A stretch of DNA of 52,231 bases, from the NCBI RefSeq assembly GCF_000204035.1, contig NZ_GL883086.1, positions 324,803 through 377,033 of the forward strand. The letters run 5' to 3'. The position numbers and the translations under genes were made by a program. This document shows positions 1-6,886 of this stretch, piece by piece. Position 1 is the first letter of the stretch, and every line of letters starts with the position of its first letter. This DNA is from Brevundimonas diminuta ATCC 11568. Its GTDB lineage: Bacteria; Pseudomonadota; Alphaproteobacteria; Caulobacterales; Caulobacteraceae. The notes under the pieces are model-generated. The model made no database searches. It was not told the DNA's origin and saw only the letters and a list, made by a program, of their open reading frames with translations.

Positions 1-111
1 GCTGAGGCTGCGCGGGCCCAGACGGCGGCCGTCGCCGCCCGCGTTCCGCCGCGCTTGCGCCGCTGGCTAGGGAAGTCCCTAGCTGGGGAACGGCCTGACT
101 ACCGAGGATAG
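1..111 (+). CDS. C-terminal end of an unidentified protein (5' truncated)
   Basis: Frame 1 is open from the window edge to TAG at 109-111 and gives 36 residues rich in Ala and Arg, ending in a basic stretch. Third codon positions are mostly G or C, as in genuine genes of this genome, and the other two forward frames stop earlier. No domain can be recognised from so short a tail. A near-perfect inverted repeat (66-83) lies inside it, so this end could also be non-coding leader for the next gene. Confidence 0.35.
   Translation, partial: AEAARAQTAAVAARVPPRLRRWLGKSLAGERPDYRG
66..83. promoter_or_regulatory. 18-bp inverted repeat, possible operator or hairpin
   Basis: GCTAGGGA at 66-73 is mirrored by TCCCTAGC at 76-83 with only two bases between them. 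It lies about 120 nt upstream of the hypothetical gene at 200. It could be a dimeric regulator site or the base of a small hairpin. No known regulator was matched. Confidence 0.25.
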
Positions 112-199
112 GGGACGAGTGGTTTCGTGAGGTCGTCGGGTTTCCGGGCGAGGCGCCTGGCCGGCGAACCGGAAACGCACACTTATTCGGAGAAAGATC

Positions 200-871
200 A
201 TGTTCGGCATCGGCGGCGGCGGCTTCAACATCGGCAGCCTGGTCAGCACGGCGGCCTTGGCGGTCGCCACGGGCGGCACTTCTGTCGCGCTTCAGGCGGC
301 TCTTTCGACTGTTATGCAAACGGTGGGCAGCCAGATCCTGCAGCAGGTCGGCCAGCAACTGGGGTTGCCGCAGTCGGTTATTGATCTTGCTCAGGCTGCT
401 TTCGCGGGCGCTACGGGTAATCCAGCTGGCGTTGCTTCAAATCTTCAGGAAGCGACTCAGGGCGTATCTGATCTGTTTGGCGCCACACCGTATCAGGCTG
501 GCGAATTCCATCGTGCGAGCGAAGACTTCGTCCAGAAGATGTCGAACATGATCATCGACGGCATGAAGAATGAGAATGAAAAGGCGGCTTCGGCAGGCGG
601 TGTAGGCAACGCCAACGGCCAGTCATTCCTGGTCCGCCTCGGCATCGCTCTAGGTTCGGTGCTTGATCAGAAGATGGATCGGATGATGGCGATCTCGCGC
701 GAAATCGCCGGGCTCGGTAAGATTGATCAGAACAATCAATCCAAGCTGGCTGGGTTGACGGGTGAAATGCAAGGTATTGGTCAAGAGTATGGCTTGGTTT
801 CCAACGCCCTGAACAATACGCAGAAGGCGATTGGTGAAGGAAATAAAACCCTGGCTAGCAAGAACGGTTAA
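200..871 (+). CDS. Glycine-rich hypothetical protein
   Basis: The 223-residue protein is not recognised. It starts at ATG 200 behind a good ribosome site (GGAGAAAG). The N-terminus is Gly-rich (MFGIGGGGFNIG), followed by a small-residue hydrophobic stretch at about residues 15-50 and a Gln-rich segment. The C-terminal half (about 95-223) is polar with Asn, Gln, Lys and Glu and may be helical. No cleavable signal peptide is obvious. Codon use is less GC-biased than in the housekeeping genes downstream. It precedes the three DUF6683-type genes, separated from them by a strong hairpin. Secretion-system substrates can have this composition, but nothing specific supports that here. Confidence 0.75.
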   Translation: MFGIGGGGFNIGSLVSTAALAVATGGTSVALQAALSTVMQTVGSQILQQVGQQLGLPQSVIDLAQAAFAGATGNPAGVASNLQEATQGVSDLFGATPYQAGEFHRASEDFVQKMSNMIIDGMKNENEKAASAGGVGNANGQSFLVRLGIALGSVLDQKMDRMMAISREIAGLGKIDQNNQSKLAGLTGEMQGIGQEYGLVSNALNNTQKAIGEGNKTLASKNG

Positions 872-910
872 GACCGATCGCGCTGATTGGGACAGATTGT
901 CGGCTAAATT

Positions 911-936
911 CGCAGCCACTCTCAGGAGTGGCTGCG
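911..936 (+). terminator. Hairpin terminator after the hypothetical gene
   Basis: An 11-bp perfect stem (911-921 with 926-936) closes a TCAG loop, 40 nt after the stop at 871. Only a weak T-rich stretch follows. It separates the first gene from the DUF6683 genes. Confidence 0.55.
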
Positions 937-965
937 TTGGCGATTTAGAGCAGAGGCTGTGTAGG

Positions 966-1700
966 ATGAATTTTGAACGTTTCTGTAAGTCATTGATTCC
1001 GATGATCGGTGTCATGAGTTTGGGGCTGACTTATCCTGTGATCGCTCAATCCTATATGCCGATGGGCAGCTTTGAAGCGGTCGCCTATCCGGTCGCTATA
1101 ACGCCTCTTCCGCTGAACACCTCCGGGGCTCGTTCGGGCGCAACTGGCGCTGCTGCCGCGCCGCGCCGCGCTGAGCCTGTCGTGCAGACGACGTATCGTG
1201 CTCAGTCCGCAGTTACTCAGCGAGTGAAACGCCAGTTTACTGAATTCGTTGGACGCAATGGCGGGGACGCGGCCGGACTGGCGGTGGCCATGGAGCGTGA
1301 GGACTTTTTTGCACGTTGGGGGCGTCACGTATCGTCATATGGCTTACGTCGCGGGGATGCCGCCGACGCCATGACCGCTTACTGGATGATCAACTGGCAG
1401 ATAGCCAATGATGTGACCGATGTGAGCCGCAGTCAGGTGCTGGCGGTCAAGCGTCAGGTTCTTGCAGGCATGGGGGCGGACGCTGGATTCAGCCGTTTGA
1501 ACGATGCTGAAAAGCAGGAAATGGCAGAGGCTCTGATCCTCAATTTCATCATTCAGAGCGTTGCCTATGAAGACGCTATGAAGGCGAATGACGCGGCGAT
1601 AAAGGGTCGACTTCAAAGCGCTGCCGTCGCGCGATTCAGAAATGAGACGGGGGTCGATTTGCGACGTATCCGACTGACCGAGACGGGCTTTTCCTCTTGA
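966..1700 (+). CDS. Secreted DUF6683-type protein, copy 1, ending at a suspected readthrough UGA
   Basis: The 244-residue protein has an N-terminal signal peptide (basic MNFERFCK, then a hydrophobic core to about residue 28, mature start near QSYMP). A Pro/Ala linker follows, then a domain of about 170 residues. That domain carries VKRQF.EFV, YGLRRGDAADAM.AYW, EKQEMAEALILNF and the closing block DLRRI.LTETGF. The order fits the family I know as DUF6683; its function is unknown. ATG 966 is chosen because an upstream in-frame TTG at 831 would overlap the previous gene and bury the signal peptide. The domain is complete at the UGA (1698-1700), but the frame stays open to TAG 1857-1859. It is first of three tandem paralogues. 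Confidence 0.8.
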   Translation: MNFERFCKSLIPMIGVMSLGLTYPVIAQSYMPMGSFEAVAYPVAITPLPLNTSGARSGATGAAAAPRRAEPVVQTTYRAQSAVTQRVKRQFTEFVGRNGGDAAGLAVAMEREDFFARWGRHVSSYGLRRGDAADAMTAYWMINWQIANDVTDVSRSQVLAVKRQVLAGMGADAGFSRLNDAEKQEMAEALILNFIIQSVAYEDAMKANDAAIKGRLQSAAVARFRNETGVDLRRIRLTETGFSS

Positions 1701-1720
1701 AAGGGGCAGGGCGACAGCCC
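1693..1720 (+). promoter_or_regulatory. Putative UGA recoding element, copy 1
   Basis: Two small hairpins sit head to tail. CCTC (1693-1696) can pair with GGGG (1703-1706), placing the UGA in the loop UUGAAA. GGGC (1709-1712) pairs with GCCC (1717-1720) around GACA. The stretch 1693-1729 is the same, apart from one base, in all three paralogues, although the coding sequence just upstream has diverged. The recoding role is inferred. Confidence 0.45.
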
Positions 1721-1859
1721 GAAGGCCAATCCCGCGTCTGAAGTTTCGCATTATCCGTCGTCTTTGGGCCTTCTTGCCTATGGGGCCGCTGGATTGGCGA
1801 CAGGAGCTTTCTTCGTGGCGGCGGTCTGGGCGCTGATGCATCGGCGGCGCCGAAGTTAG
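1701..1859 (+). other. In-frame C-terminal extension after UGA, copy 1 (linker, TM helix, Arg tail)
   Basis: Reading on in frame gives 52 residues: a linker starting KGQGDSPKANP, a Gly/Ala-rich hydrophobic helix (about extension residues 22-46), then HRRRRS and TAG. This is the plan of C-terminal sorting or membrane-anchor tails. ATG of the next gene lies only 10 nt beyond this TAG, and its ribosome site (AGGAGA) follows directly. That is normal operon spacing if the extension is translated. If UGA were the only stop, the gap would be 169 nt. Confidence 0.6.
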
Positions 1860-1869
1860 GAGAAGCGCG

Positions 1870-2628
1870 ATGAAGCAGATGTGGAGAGCTGCAGTCGTAG
1901 CCTGTGTGTTGGCGGGTGCGTCGATGGCGCAAGCGCAGGACTATATGCCGTCTTTCAGCAGCGGTAATCTGTCGGCCGATATCGCCAACACCATCCTGAA
2001 TAATACTCTGATGGAAGCGCAGATGGGCATCAACCGGGAGCGCGGCGAAAGGGCTGCGCCGAGTGATCCCGCTATGCGCGCCCGCGCGTCTCGGGCGGGC
2101 GCCTATGCAACCACCTATCAGGCTTCGGCTGCCGTTACGGAGCGCGTCAAACGCCAGTTCGCGGATTTCGTGCGTTCGACGGGCGGGGACGGGGCCGGGA
2201 TCGCTGCTGCGATGAACGATCAGGACTTCTTCGCTCGCTGGGGCGGGCACGTGTCCCAGTATGGTCTGCGCCGGGGCGATGTGGCGGACGCCATGACGGC
2301 CTATTGGGTGTTGAACTGGCAGATCGCCAACGACGTTCGTTCGGTGGATCGCTCGCAGGTTCAAGCCGTAAAGGCGCAGGTGCGGCAGAACATGACGAGT
2401 AACGCTCAGTTTGGCGCTCTGAACAATGCGCAAAAGCAAGAGATGGCCGAGGCGTTGATCCTGAATTTCATCGCCCAGAGCGTCGCCTATGAAGACGCCA
2501 TGCGGGCCAATGACGCGACGATGCAGCGTCGTTTGCAGAATGCGGCGAGGACGCGGTTCCGTAATGAGATGAACGTGGATCTTCGCCAATTGCGTTTGGG
2601 CGGGAGCGGGTTCACGGCCGCCTCTTGA
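1870..2628 (+). CDS. Secreted DUF6683-type protein, copy 2, ending at a suspected readthrough UGA
   Basis: The 252-residue protein has a clear signal peptide (MKQMWRAAVVACVLAGASMAQA, mature start QDYMPSF). A variable spacer follows, then the same domain as copy 1 with VKRQFADFV, FFARWGGHVSQYGLRRGDVADAM, YW.LNWQIANDV and KQEMAEALILNFIAQSVAYEDAM. Start ATG 1870 has AGGAGA 6-11 nt upstream. Copies 1 and 2 are close in protein sequence but differ at many silent sites, so the duplication is not recent. The UGA at 2626-2628 is again followed by an open frame to TAG 2785-2787. The mature protein should be periplasmic or extracellular; its role is unknown. Confidence 0.85.
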   Translation: MKQMWRAAVVACVLAGASMAQAQDYMPSFSSGNLSADIANTILNNTLMEAQMGINRERGERAAPSDPAMRARASRAGAYATTYQASAAVTERVKRQFADFVRSTGGDGAGIAAAMNDQDFFARWGGHVSQYGLRRGDVADAMTAYWVLNWQIANDVRSVDRSQVQAVKAQVRQNMTSNAQFGALNNAQKQEMAEALILNFIAQSVAYEDAMRANDATMQRRLQNAARTRFRNEMNVDLRQLRLGGSGFTAAS

Positions 2629-2648
2629 AAGGGGCAGGGCGACAGCCC
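2620..2648 (+). promoter_or_regulatory. Putative UGA recoding element, copy 2
   Basis: GCCTC (2620-2624) can pair with GGGGC (2631-2635), one pair being U-G, and this puts UGA in the loop UUGAAA. A second stem, GGGC/GCCC (2637-2640 with 2645-2648), closes GACA. Copy 2 is identical to copy 1 for about 68 nt from the CCTC through the first 20 codons after UGA. The recoding role is inferred. Confidence 0.45.
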
Positions 2649-2787
2649 GAAGGCCAATCCCGCGTCTGAAGTTTCGCATTATCCGTCGTTTTCGGGCCTT
2701 CTTGCCTATGGGGCGGCCGGATTGGCGACCGGAGCCTTGTTGGTTGCGGCGGTCTGGGCCGTAATGCGTCGGCGACGCCAGAGTTAG
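2629..2787 (+). other. In-frame C-terminal extension after UGA, copy 2
   Basis: It encodes 52 residues with the same plan as copy 1: the KGQGDSPKANP linker, a Gly/Ala-rich helix and RRRRQS. Against copy 1, 14 of 52 codons differ, 7 silently and 7 mostly conservatively (F/L, L/V, H/R, R/Q), with no indel and no stop. TAG (2785-2787) is followed by the start of copy 3 at 2798, again a 10-nt gap. Confidence 0.6.
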
Positions 2788-2797
2788 GATGCTTGCT

Positions 2798-3514
2798 ATG
2801 AAGTATTTGGCGGTCATGGCGGTCATGGCTTGCGCGGTGGCAAGCGCGCCGATGGCTCGCGCCCAGGACTACGCCTTTCAGGGCTTTGCGACCGCGGACG
2901 CAATGAACCAGATGCACGCCGCCATGCGTGACAATATGACGGAGCCGCCTTCTGAGCCGCGACCGCCTGAGCGCAGCCGTGTCGCAGCGGCTACGACCTA
3001 TCGCTCGACGCCGGCTGTATCGACGCGCGTTCAGTCTCAGTTTGCTGACTTCATCGAGCGCACGGCAGGGCGCGAAGCCGCTGAGCGGACGCGTTCAGCT
3101 TTTCAGAGCGGCGACCCGATCGCCAGTTGGGCGGGCATCGTGCGTGAGGATGGCCTGCGTACTGGTGATCTGGCCGACGCCATGGCGACCTATTGGATTC
3201 TCAATTGGATCATGGCCAATCAGGGCTACAACAACCGGACCCAGGCGCTGGCCGTTCGCGATCAGGTGCGCGGGGTTATCGGCGGGTCGCCCGCCGTGGC
3301 GCGACTGGGCGATGCGGGGCGTCAGGAGATGGCCGAGGTGCTGATGCTGAACTTCCTGGTGCAGCAAGCGACTTATGTGGATGCGATGCAGCGGGGCGAT
3401 CAGGCGATGATGCGGCGTCTGGGCGATGCGGCTGTTGCGCGGTTCCGTAACGAGATGGGTGTTGATCTGCGTCGATTGCAGTTGACCGACGCGGGCCTGG
3501 TGTCTGCCTCTTGA
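2798..3514 (+). CDS. Secreted DUF6683-type protein, copy 3, ending at a suspected readthrough UGA
   Basis: The 238-residue protein starts MKYLAVMAVMACAVASA with a signal peptide cut near ARA/QDYAF. The domain is the most diverged of the three but keeps V..QFADFI, DGLRTGDLADAMATYW, RQEMAEVLMLNFLVQ and DLRRLQLTDAGL. ATG 2798 is preferred over the in-frame ATG 2789 because TTAGGA then sits about 9 nt upstream, matching the layout before copy 2. The UGA (3512-3514) has the same context as the other copies, and the frame continues to TAA 3668-3670. Confidence 0.82.
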   Translation: MKYLAVMAVMACAVASAPMARAQDYAFQGFATADAMNQMHAAMRDNMTEPPSEPRPPERSRVAAATTYRSTPAVSTRVQSQFADFIERTAGREAAERTRSAFQSGDPIASWAGIVREDGLRTGDLADAMATYWILNWIMANQGYNNRTQALAVRDQVRGVIGGSPAVARLGDAGRQEMAEVLMLNFLVQQATYVDAMQRGDQAMMRRLGDAAVARFRNEMGVDLRRLQLTDAGLVSAS

Positions 3515-3534
3515 AAGGGGCAGGGCGAGAGCCC
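3506..3534 (+). promoter_or_regulatory. Putative UGA recoding element, copy 3
   Basis: GCCTC (3506-3510) can pair with GGGGC (3517-3521) around UUGAAA. GGGC (3523-3526) pairs with GCCC (3531-3534) around GAGA, a GNRA tetraloop. The single difference from the other copies falls in this loop and leaves the stem intact. Similarity to the other copies is lost about 10 nt further on. Confidence 0.45.
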
Positions 3535-3670
3535 GAAGGCCAAACCTTCAACTGAACCGCCAGCGACGCCTGTGCCGGGCGTACTGTTTTTTGGCGTGGC
3601 GGGTCTGGCGGGGGCAGGCCTGAGCGCCTTGGCGCTTTGGGTCATGGGGCGGCGGCGCGGCCGAAAATAA
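3515..3670 (+). other. In-frame C-terminal extension after UGA, copy 3
   Basis: It encodes 51 residues. The first ten, KGQGESPKAK, match the other copies. The rest has diverged in sequence but keeps a Pro-rich linker, a hydrophobic Gly/Ala/Leu helix and a GRRRGRK tail. Conservation of the plan despite sequence divergence points to selection on the translated product. Confidence 0.6.
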
Positions 3671-3779
3671 AGCGAGCTCTTGTGGGACGTTGGCGGACGA
3701 CGGTTGTCGCCGCCATGCCGTTTTGCGGGTGCGCGAACAGCGCCGAAGAGGCGGGCGTCAGGCGCGCTAGACAACATCA

Positions 3780-3792
3780 GTATATCGTATAC
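3780..3792. promoter_or_regulatory. Palindromic operator before the TonB receptor (GTATA-N3-TATAC)
   Basis: The perfect inverted repeat GTATATCGTATAC lies 42 nt before the receptor start. Related sites occur at 9249, 9351, 11933 and 15651. The core resembles the T-N-GT-N-AC-N-A pattern bound by GntR regulators of the FadR/FCD group, and one such gene lies at 13987. Confidence 0.6.
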
Positions 3793-3833
3793 CTTATTCG
3801 CTCTCTTAAGAAGCTCTCAGGGGAGGGACAATT

Positions 3834-6755
3834 ATGAATGCGAGTAAGACGCCATGCGCCATCACGGGGCGCTGGAGGAGACGAGTTTTAGCGGCGGGCG
3901 TGAGCCTGGGCGCCATCGGCGCGCCGATGGCCGCCTTGGCGCAGAGCGCCGCGCCTGTCGGCGATGAGCCGGCGCAGGTCGATGAGATCGTGGTCACGGG
4001 GTCGCGCCTGCAACGCAGCGGGCTGGACGCGCCGACGCCTACCATGGCCATGACGGCCGAGACGATTGAGGCGAAGGGCATCACCAACATCGCCGAGATT
4101 CTGAACGAGATGCCTCAGGTGGCGACGGGCCTATCGAACGCCAACACCAGCTACAGCTTCGGCAACATCGGTCTGAACCAGGTTAATCTGCGCAACCTGG
4201 GCGTCCGCCGCACCCTGACGATGGTGGACGGCCGCCGCAGGGCCGGCACGCCGGACGACTCCAACTTCCTGGCCTTTGACCTGGGCAATATTCCCGCCGC
4301 CTTGGTGAAGCGGGTCGAGGTTCAGACGGGCGGCACCTCGGCCGTTTACGGCGCAGACGCCGTGGCGGGCGTGGTCAACCTGATCCTCAAGGATGATTTC
4401 GACGGCTTCGAAGCCAACGTTCAGTACGGTTCGGACGAGGGCGGCGACTACGACACCCTGACCTATGGCCTGACAGCCGGAGTCAACTATGAGCGTGGCA
4501 ACGCCGTTCTGCACGTCAGCCGCACCGAGAGCGGGGGACTGACGCGCGGCGACCGGGGTTTGGGTACAGCCTATCGCTTCGTGTCGAACCCCGCCAATAC
4601 GGGGCCTGCCGACGGCATCCCTGCGCGGATTCCCATGCGCGACCTGCGTTACGCCTATTTCGCGCTGGGCACGCCGACGAGCTATCTGCCGTTCGGTGAG
4701 AACGGCGCCTGGACGGATGTCATCTTTGATTCCGCCACCCAGACCTTCCGTCCGCTGAAGGCCGGTGAGCGGGGGGTGATCGACGGCTCCTATTCCACGG
4801 AAGAGGGCGGAAACCAGAACGCCGACACCCTGGTCGCGCCGCTGGAGCGGACGAATGTCTACGCCAAGGCCGACTATCGTCTGACGGACAAGCTGAAGGT
4901 CTTCACCGAAGCGGTCTTCTCCGACATCACCGCCCGCGACCGCATCAGCGCGGTGTTCGATTCTTGGAGCGGGGCGGTTTCCATCGACAACCCCTTCATG
5001 CCTACGGCGGTGCGGAACGGCTTGGTCGCTGCGGGCGAGGATTCTATGCAGTACGCCCGATCGCACGACGAGTTCGGCATGCGCGGCACCGACATGAACC
5101 GCAAATATTACAGCATCGCCGCCGGGCTGGAAGGTGAGTTCGGCGAGACCTGGAAATGGTCTACGGTCTTCGAATACGGCAAGTCGCAGACGACCAATCG
5201 CAATCTGAACGACCGTATCGACGGGCGCTGGTTTGAAGCCTTGGACGCCATTCGCGACCCATCCAGCGGCGACATCGTCTGTCGTAGCGTCGAGGCGCGG
5301 GCGCGGGGCTGCGTCCCTGTGAACATCTTCGGCCAAGACACGATTTCTGCTGAAGCCATCGATTACATCCGCGCCGATCACACCTCGACCACGGACACCA
5401 GCCAGACCCTGATCCAGGGGCTGATCGCGGGCGATCTGTTCCAACTGCCCGCCGGGGCGGTGAAGGTGTCGGCGGGCGCTGAATACCGCAAGGACGAGAT
5501 CGATTTCCGTCCGTCCTACGTCTGGGAGAATGCGCTCGGCTTTTTCGCCAGCCAGTTTTCGCCGATTCAGAAAAGCAACGACGTCCGTGAGGCCTTTGCC
5601 GAGGTTCTGGTCCCCCTGGTGCGCGACAAGCCCTTCGTCCACTCGCTGGAGATCGAAGGGGCCTATCGTCTGTCGGACTATGAGCGTGCGGGCAGCGTCG
5701 ATTCCTGGAAGCTGGCCGGCTCTTGGGCGCCGATTCCGGATATCCGTTTCCGCCTGACCAAGGCGACCGCCGTGCGCGCGCCCTCGCTGGGCGAGATGTT
5801 CAATCCGGGCAGCCGTGGCGCCGCGGGGCTGAGCGACCCCTGCGACCCCAATCTGCTGGACAGCGGTACGGAAAACCGGCGCAAGAACTGTCTGGCCCTG
5901 GGCTTCGATCCCGTCACCTGGGATCCGAACACGCGTCGCATGACCACCTTGGTGTTCAGCACCGGCAATCCTGATCTGGATGTCGAGGAAGCCGACACCA
6001 TGACGGTTGGAGCGGTGGTGCGTCCGCGCTTCTTGCCGGGATTCGCCTTCTCGACCGATTACTACAAGATCAAGCTGGACGGCGGCATCTCCCGCATCGG
6101 CGCCCAGCAGACGGTCGACAACTGCGTCGACCTGCCGTCGCTGGATAACCAGTTCTGCGGCATGCTGACCCGCAGGCCGGACGGCAATCTGTATGAGGTG
6201 CTCGACAGCTATATCAACGTCGCCTCGTTCGAGGTGGAGGGCGTCGATTTCGAGGCCACCTATCACGCTGAGCTGGCCGATCTTCTGCGGCGCGACGGCG
6301 ACCTGGGGCGCATCAGCCTGCAGGGCGTCGCCTCTTACCTGAAGCACAACATCTTCATTGATCGGGATGTGGCTACGGGCGAGGAGACCGCCTTCGACTA
6401 TGCCGGCGAGGCGGCTAATCCTAAGTGGCGCGGCATGTTGAACGCCACCTATTATCGCGGACCGATCCAGGTGAACTGGTCCAGCCGTTTCGTTGATGAG
6501 ACGGTGACGAACAACCGGCTGCCGAACCCGGCCGAAGACATCGGCGGCTACTACAACATTCCATCGGTCTGGTATCACGACCTGTCGGTCGCGGTGGACA
6601 CGCCGATGGACGTCCGGTTCACGGCCGGCATCCGCAATCTGTTCAACGAAGGGCCGCGTGATCACCCCTCGACTGCGCGCGGCAACCTGGGGATGGACGA
6701 CCTGATCGGTCGCTTCTTCTTCCTGGGCGCCAAGTGGCGCTTCGGCGGACAGTAG
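3834..6755 (+). CDS. TonB-dependent outer-membrane receptor
   Basis: The 973-residue protein has a signal peptide (basic start, hydrophobic core, cleavage near ALAQ at about residue 37) and a TonB-box-like DEIVVTGSR at about residues 50-58. A plug domain follows, with LRNLGVRRTL.MVDGRR and VEVQTGGTSAVYGADAVAGVVNLILK. The long 22-strand-type barrel ends in WRFGGQ. It should import a ligand across the outer membrane using TonB energy. Start ATG 3834 has GGGAGGG 8-14 nt upstream. The shared operator at 3780 suggests induction with the 4-hydroxyproline genes, so the ligand may be hydroxyproline-containing peptides. That substrate is inferred from context only. Confidence 0.92.
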   Translation: MNASKTPCAITGRWRRRVLAAGVSLGAIGAPMAALAQSAAPVGDEPAQVDEIVVTGSRLQRSGLDAPTPTMAMTAETIEAKGITNIAEILNEMPQVATGLSNANTSYSFGNIGLNQVNLRNLGVRRTLTMVDGRRRAGTPDDSNFLAFDLGNIPAALVKRVEVQTGGTSAVYGADAVAGVVNLILKDDFDGFEANVQYGSDEGGDYDTLTYGLTAGVNYERGNAVLHVSRTESGGLTRGDRGLGTAYRFVSNPANTGPADGIPARIPMRDLRYAYFALGTPTSYLPFGENGAWTDVIFDSATQTFRPLKAGERGVIDGSYSTEEGGNQNADTLVAPLERTNVYAKADYRLTDKLKVFTEAVFSDITARDRISAVFDSWSGAVSIDNPFMPTAVRNGLVAAGEDSMQYARSHDEFGMRGTDMNRKYYSIAAGLEGEFGETWKWSTVFEYGKSQTTNRNLNDRIDGRWFEALDAIRDPSSGDIVCRSVEARARGCVPVNIFGQDTISAEAIDYIRADHTSTTDTSQTLIQGLIAGDLFQLPAGAVKVSAGAEYRKDEIDFRPSYVWENALGFFASQFSPIQKSNDVREAFAEVLVPLVRDKPFVHSLEIEGAYRLSDYERAGSVDSWKLAGSWAPIPDIRFRLTKATAVRAPSLGEMFNPGSRGAAGLSDPCDPNLLDSGTENRRKNCLALGFDPVTWDPNTRRMTTLVFSTGNPDLDVEEADTMTVGAVVRPRFLPGFAFSTDYYKIKLDGGISRIGAQQTVDNCVDLPSLDNQFCGMLTRRPDGNLYEVLDSYINVASFEVEGVDFEATYHAELADLLRRDGDLGRISLQGVASYLKHNIFIDRDVATGEETAFDYAGEAANPKWRGMLNATYYRGPIQVNWSSRFVDETVTNNRLPNPAEDIGGYYNIPSVWYHDLSVAVDTPMDVRFTAGIRNLFNEGPRDHPSTARGNLGMDDLIGRFFFLGAKWRFGGQ

Positions 6756-6783
6756 GCGCAAGTTCCCCAGTCTTGACGCCGGG

Positions 6784-6810
6784 AAAGGGGCGGGCGCCGA
6801 CCGCCCCTTT
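6784..6810 (+). terminator. Rho-independent terminator of the TonB receptor gene
   Basis: A ten-pair stem (6784-6793 with 6801-6810) closes a 7-nt loop and is followed by TTCTGTTTTT. It sits 29 nt after the receptor stop. Confidence 0.8.
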
Positions 6811-6838
6811 TTCTGTTTTTCGATGCATCCAGACATGA

Positions 6839-6866
6839 AAAAGGCGGGTTGATGGACCCGCCTTTT
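6839..6866 (-). terminator. Terminator of the convergent S9 peptidase gene
   Basis: AAAAGGCGGGT (6839-6849) pairs with ACCCGCCTTTT (6856-6866). Read on the minus strand it lies 20 nt after the peptidase stop and ends in a T-run. It can also work on the plus strand. Confidence 0.75.
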
Positions 6867-6886
6867 CTATTCGGTTGTGTGCCTCC

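Noticed and set aside
1698..3514. Simple nonsense mutations or sequencing errors at the three UGA codons
   Set aside because: Three independent copies have the UGA at the same domain boundary in the same context, and all extensions remain open. One error or one ancestral mutation does not explain the retained frame and plan.
1698..3514. Genome-wide reassignment of UGA to tryptophan
   Set aside because: UGA ends clpX, lon, nuoA, nuoB, nuoD, nuoE and nuoH at sensible places, often overlapping the next start, so it is a normal stop in this genome.
1698..3534. Selenocysteine insertion at the UGA codons
   Set aside because: The hairpin loop begins only about 12 nt after the UGA, shorter than usual for bacterial SECIS elements. 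The residue is at a linker and not in a redox motif, and no sel genes are in the window. It is not fully excluded without a genome search for selB.
4131..6836. A 901-codon open frame opposite the TonB receptor gene
   Set aside because: It mirrors the receptor codons in a high-GC genome, has no domain-like composition, signal or ribosome site, and the receptor frame is clearly real.
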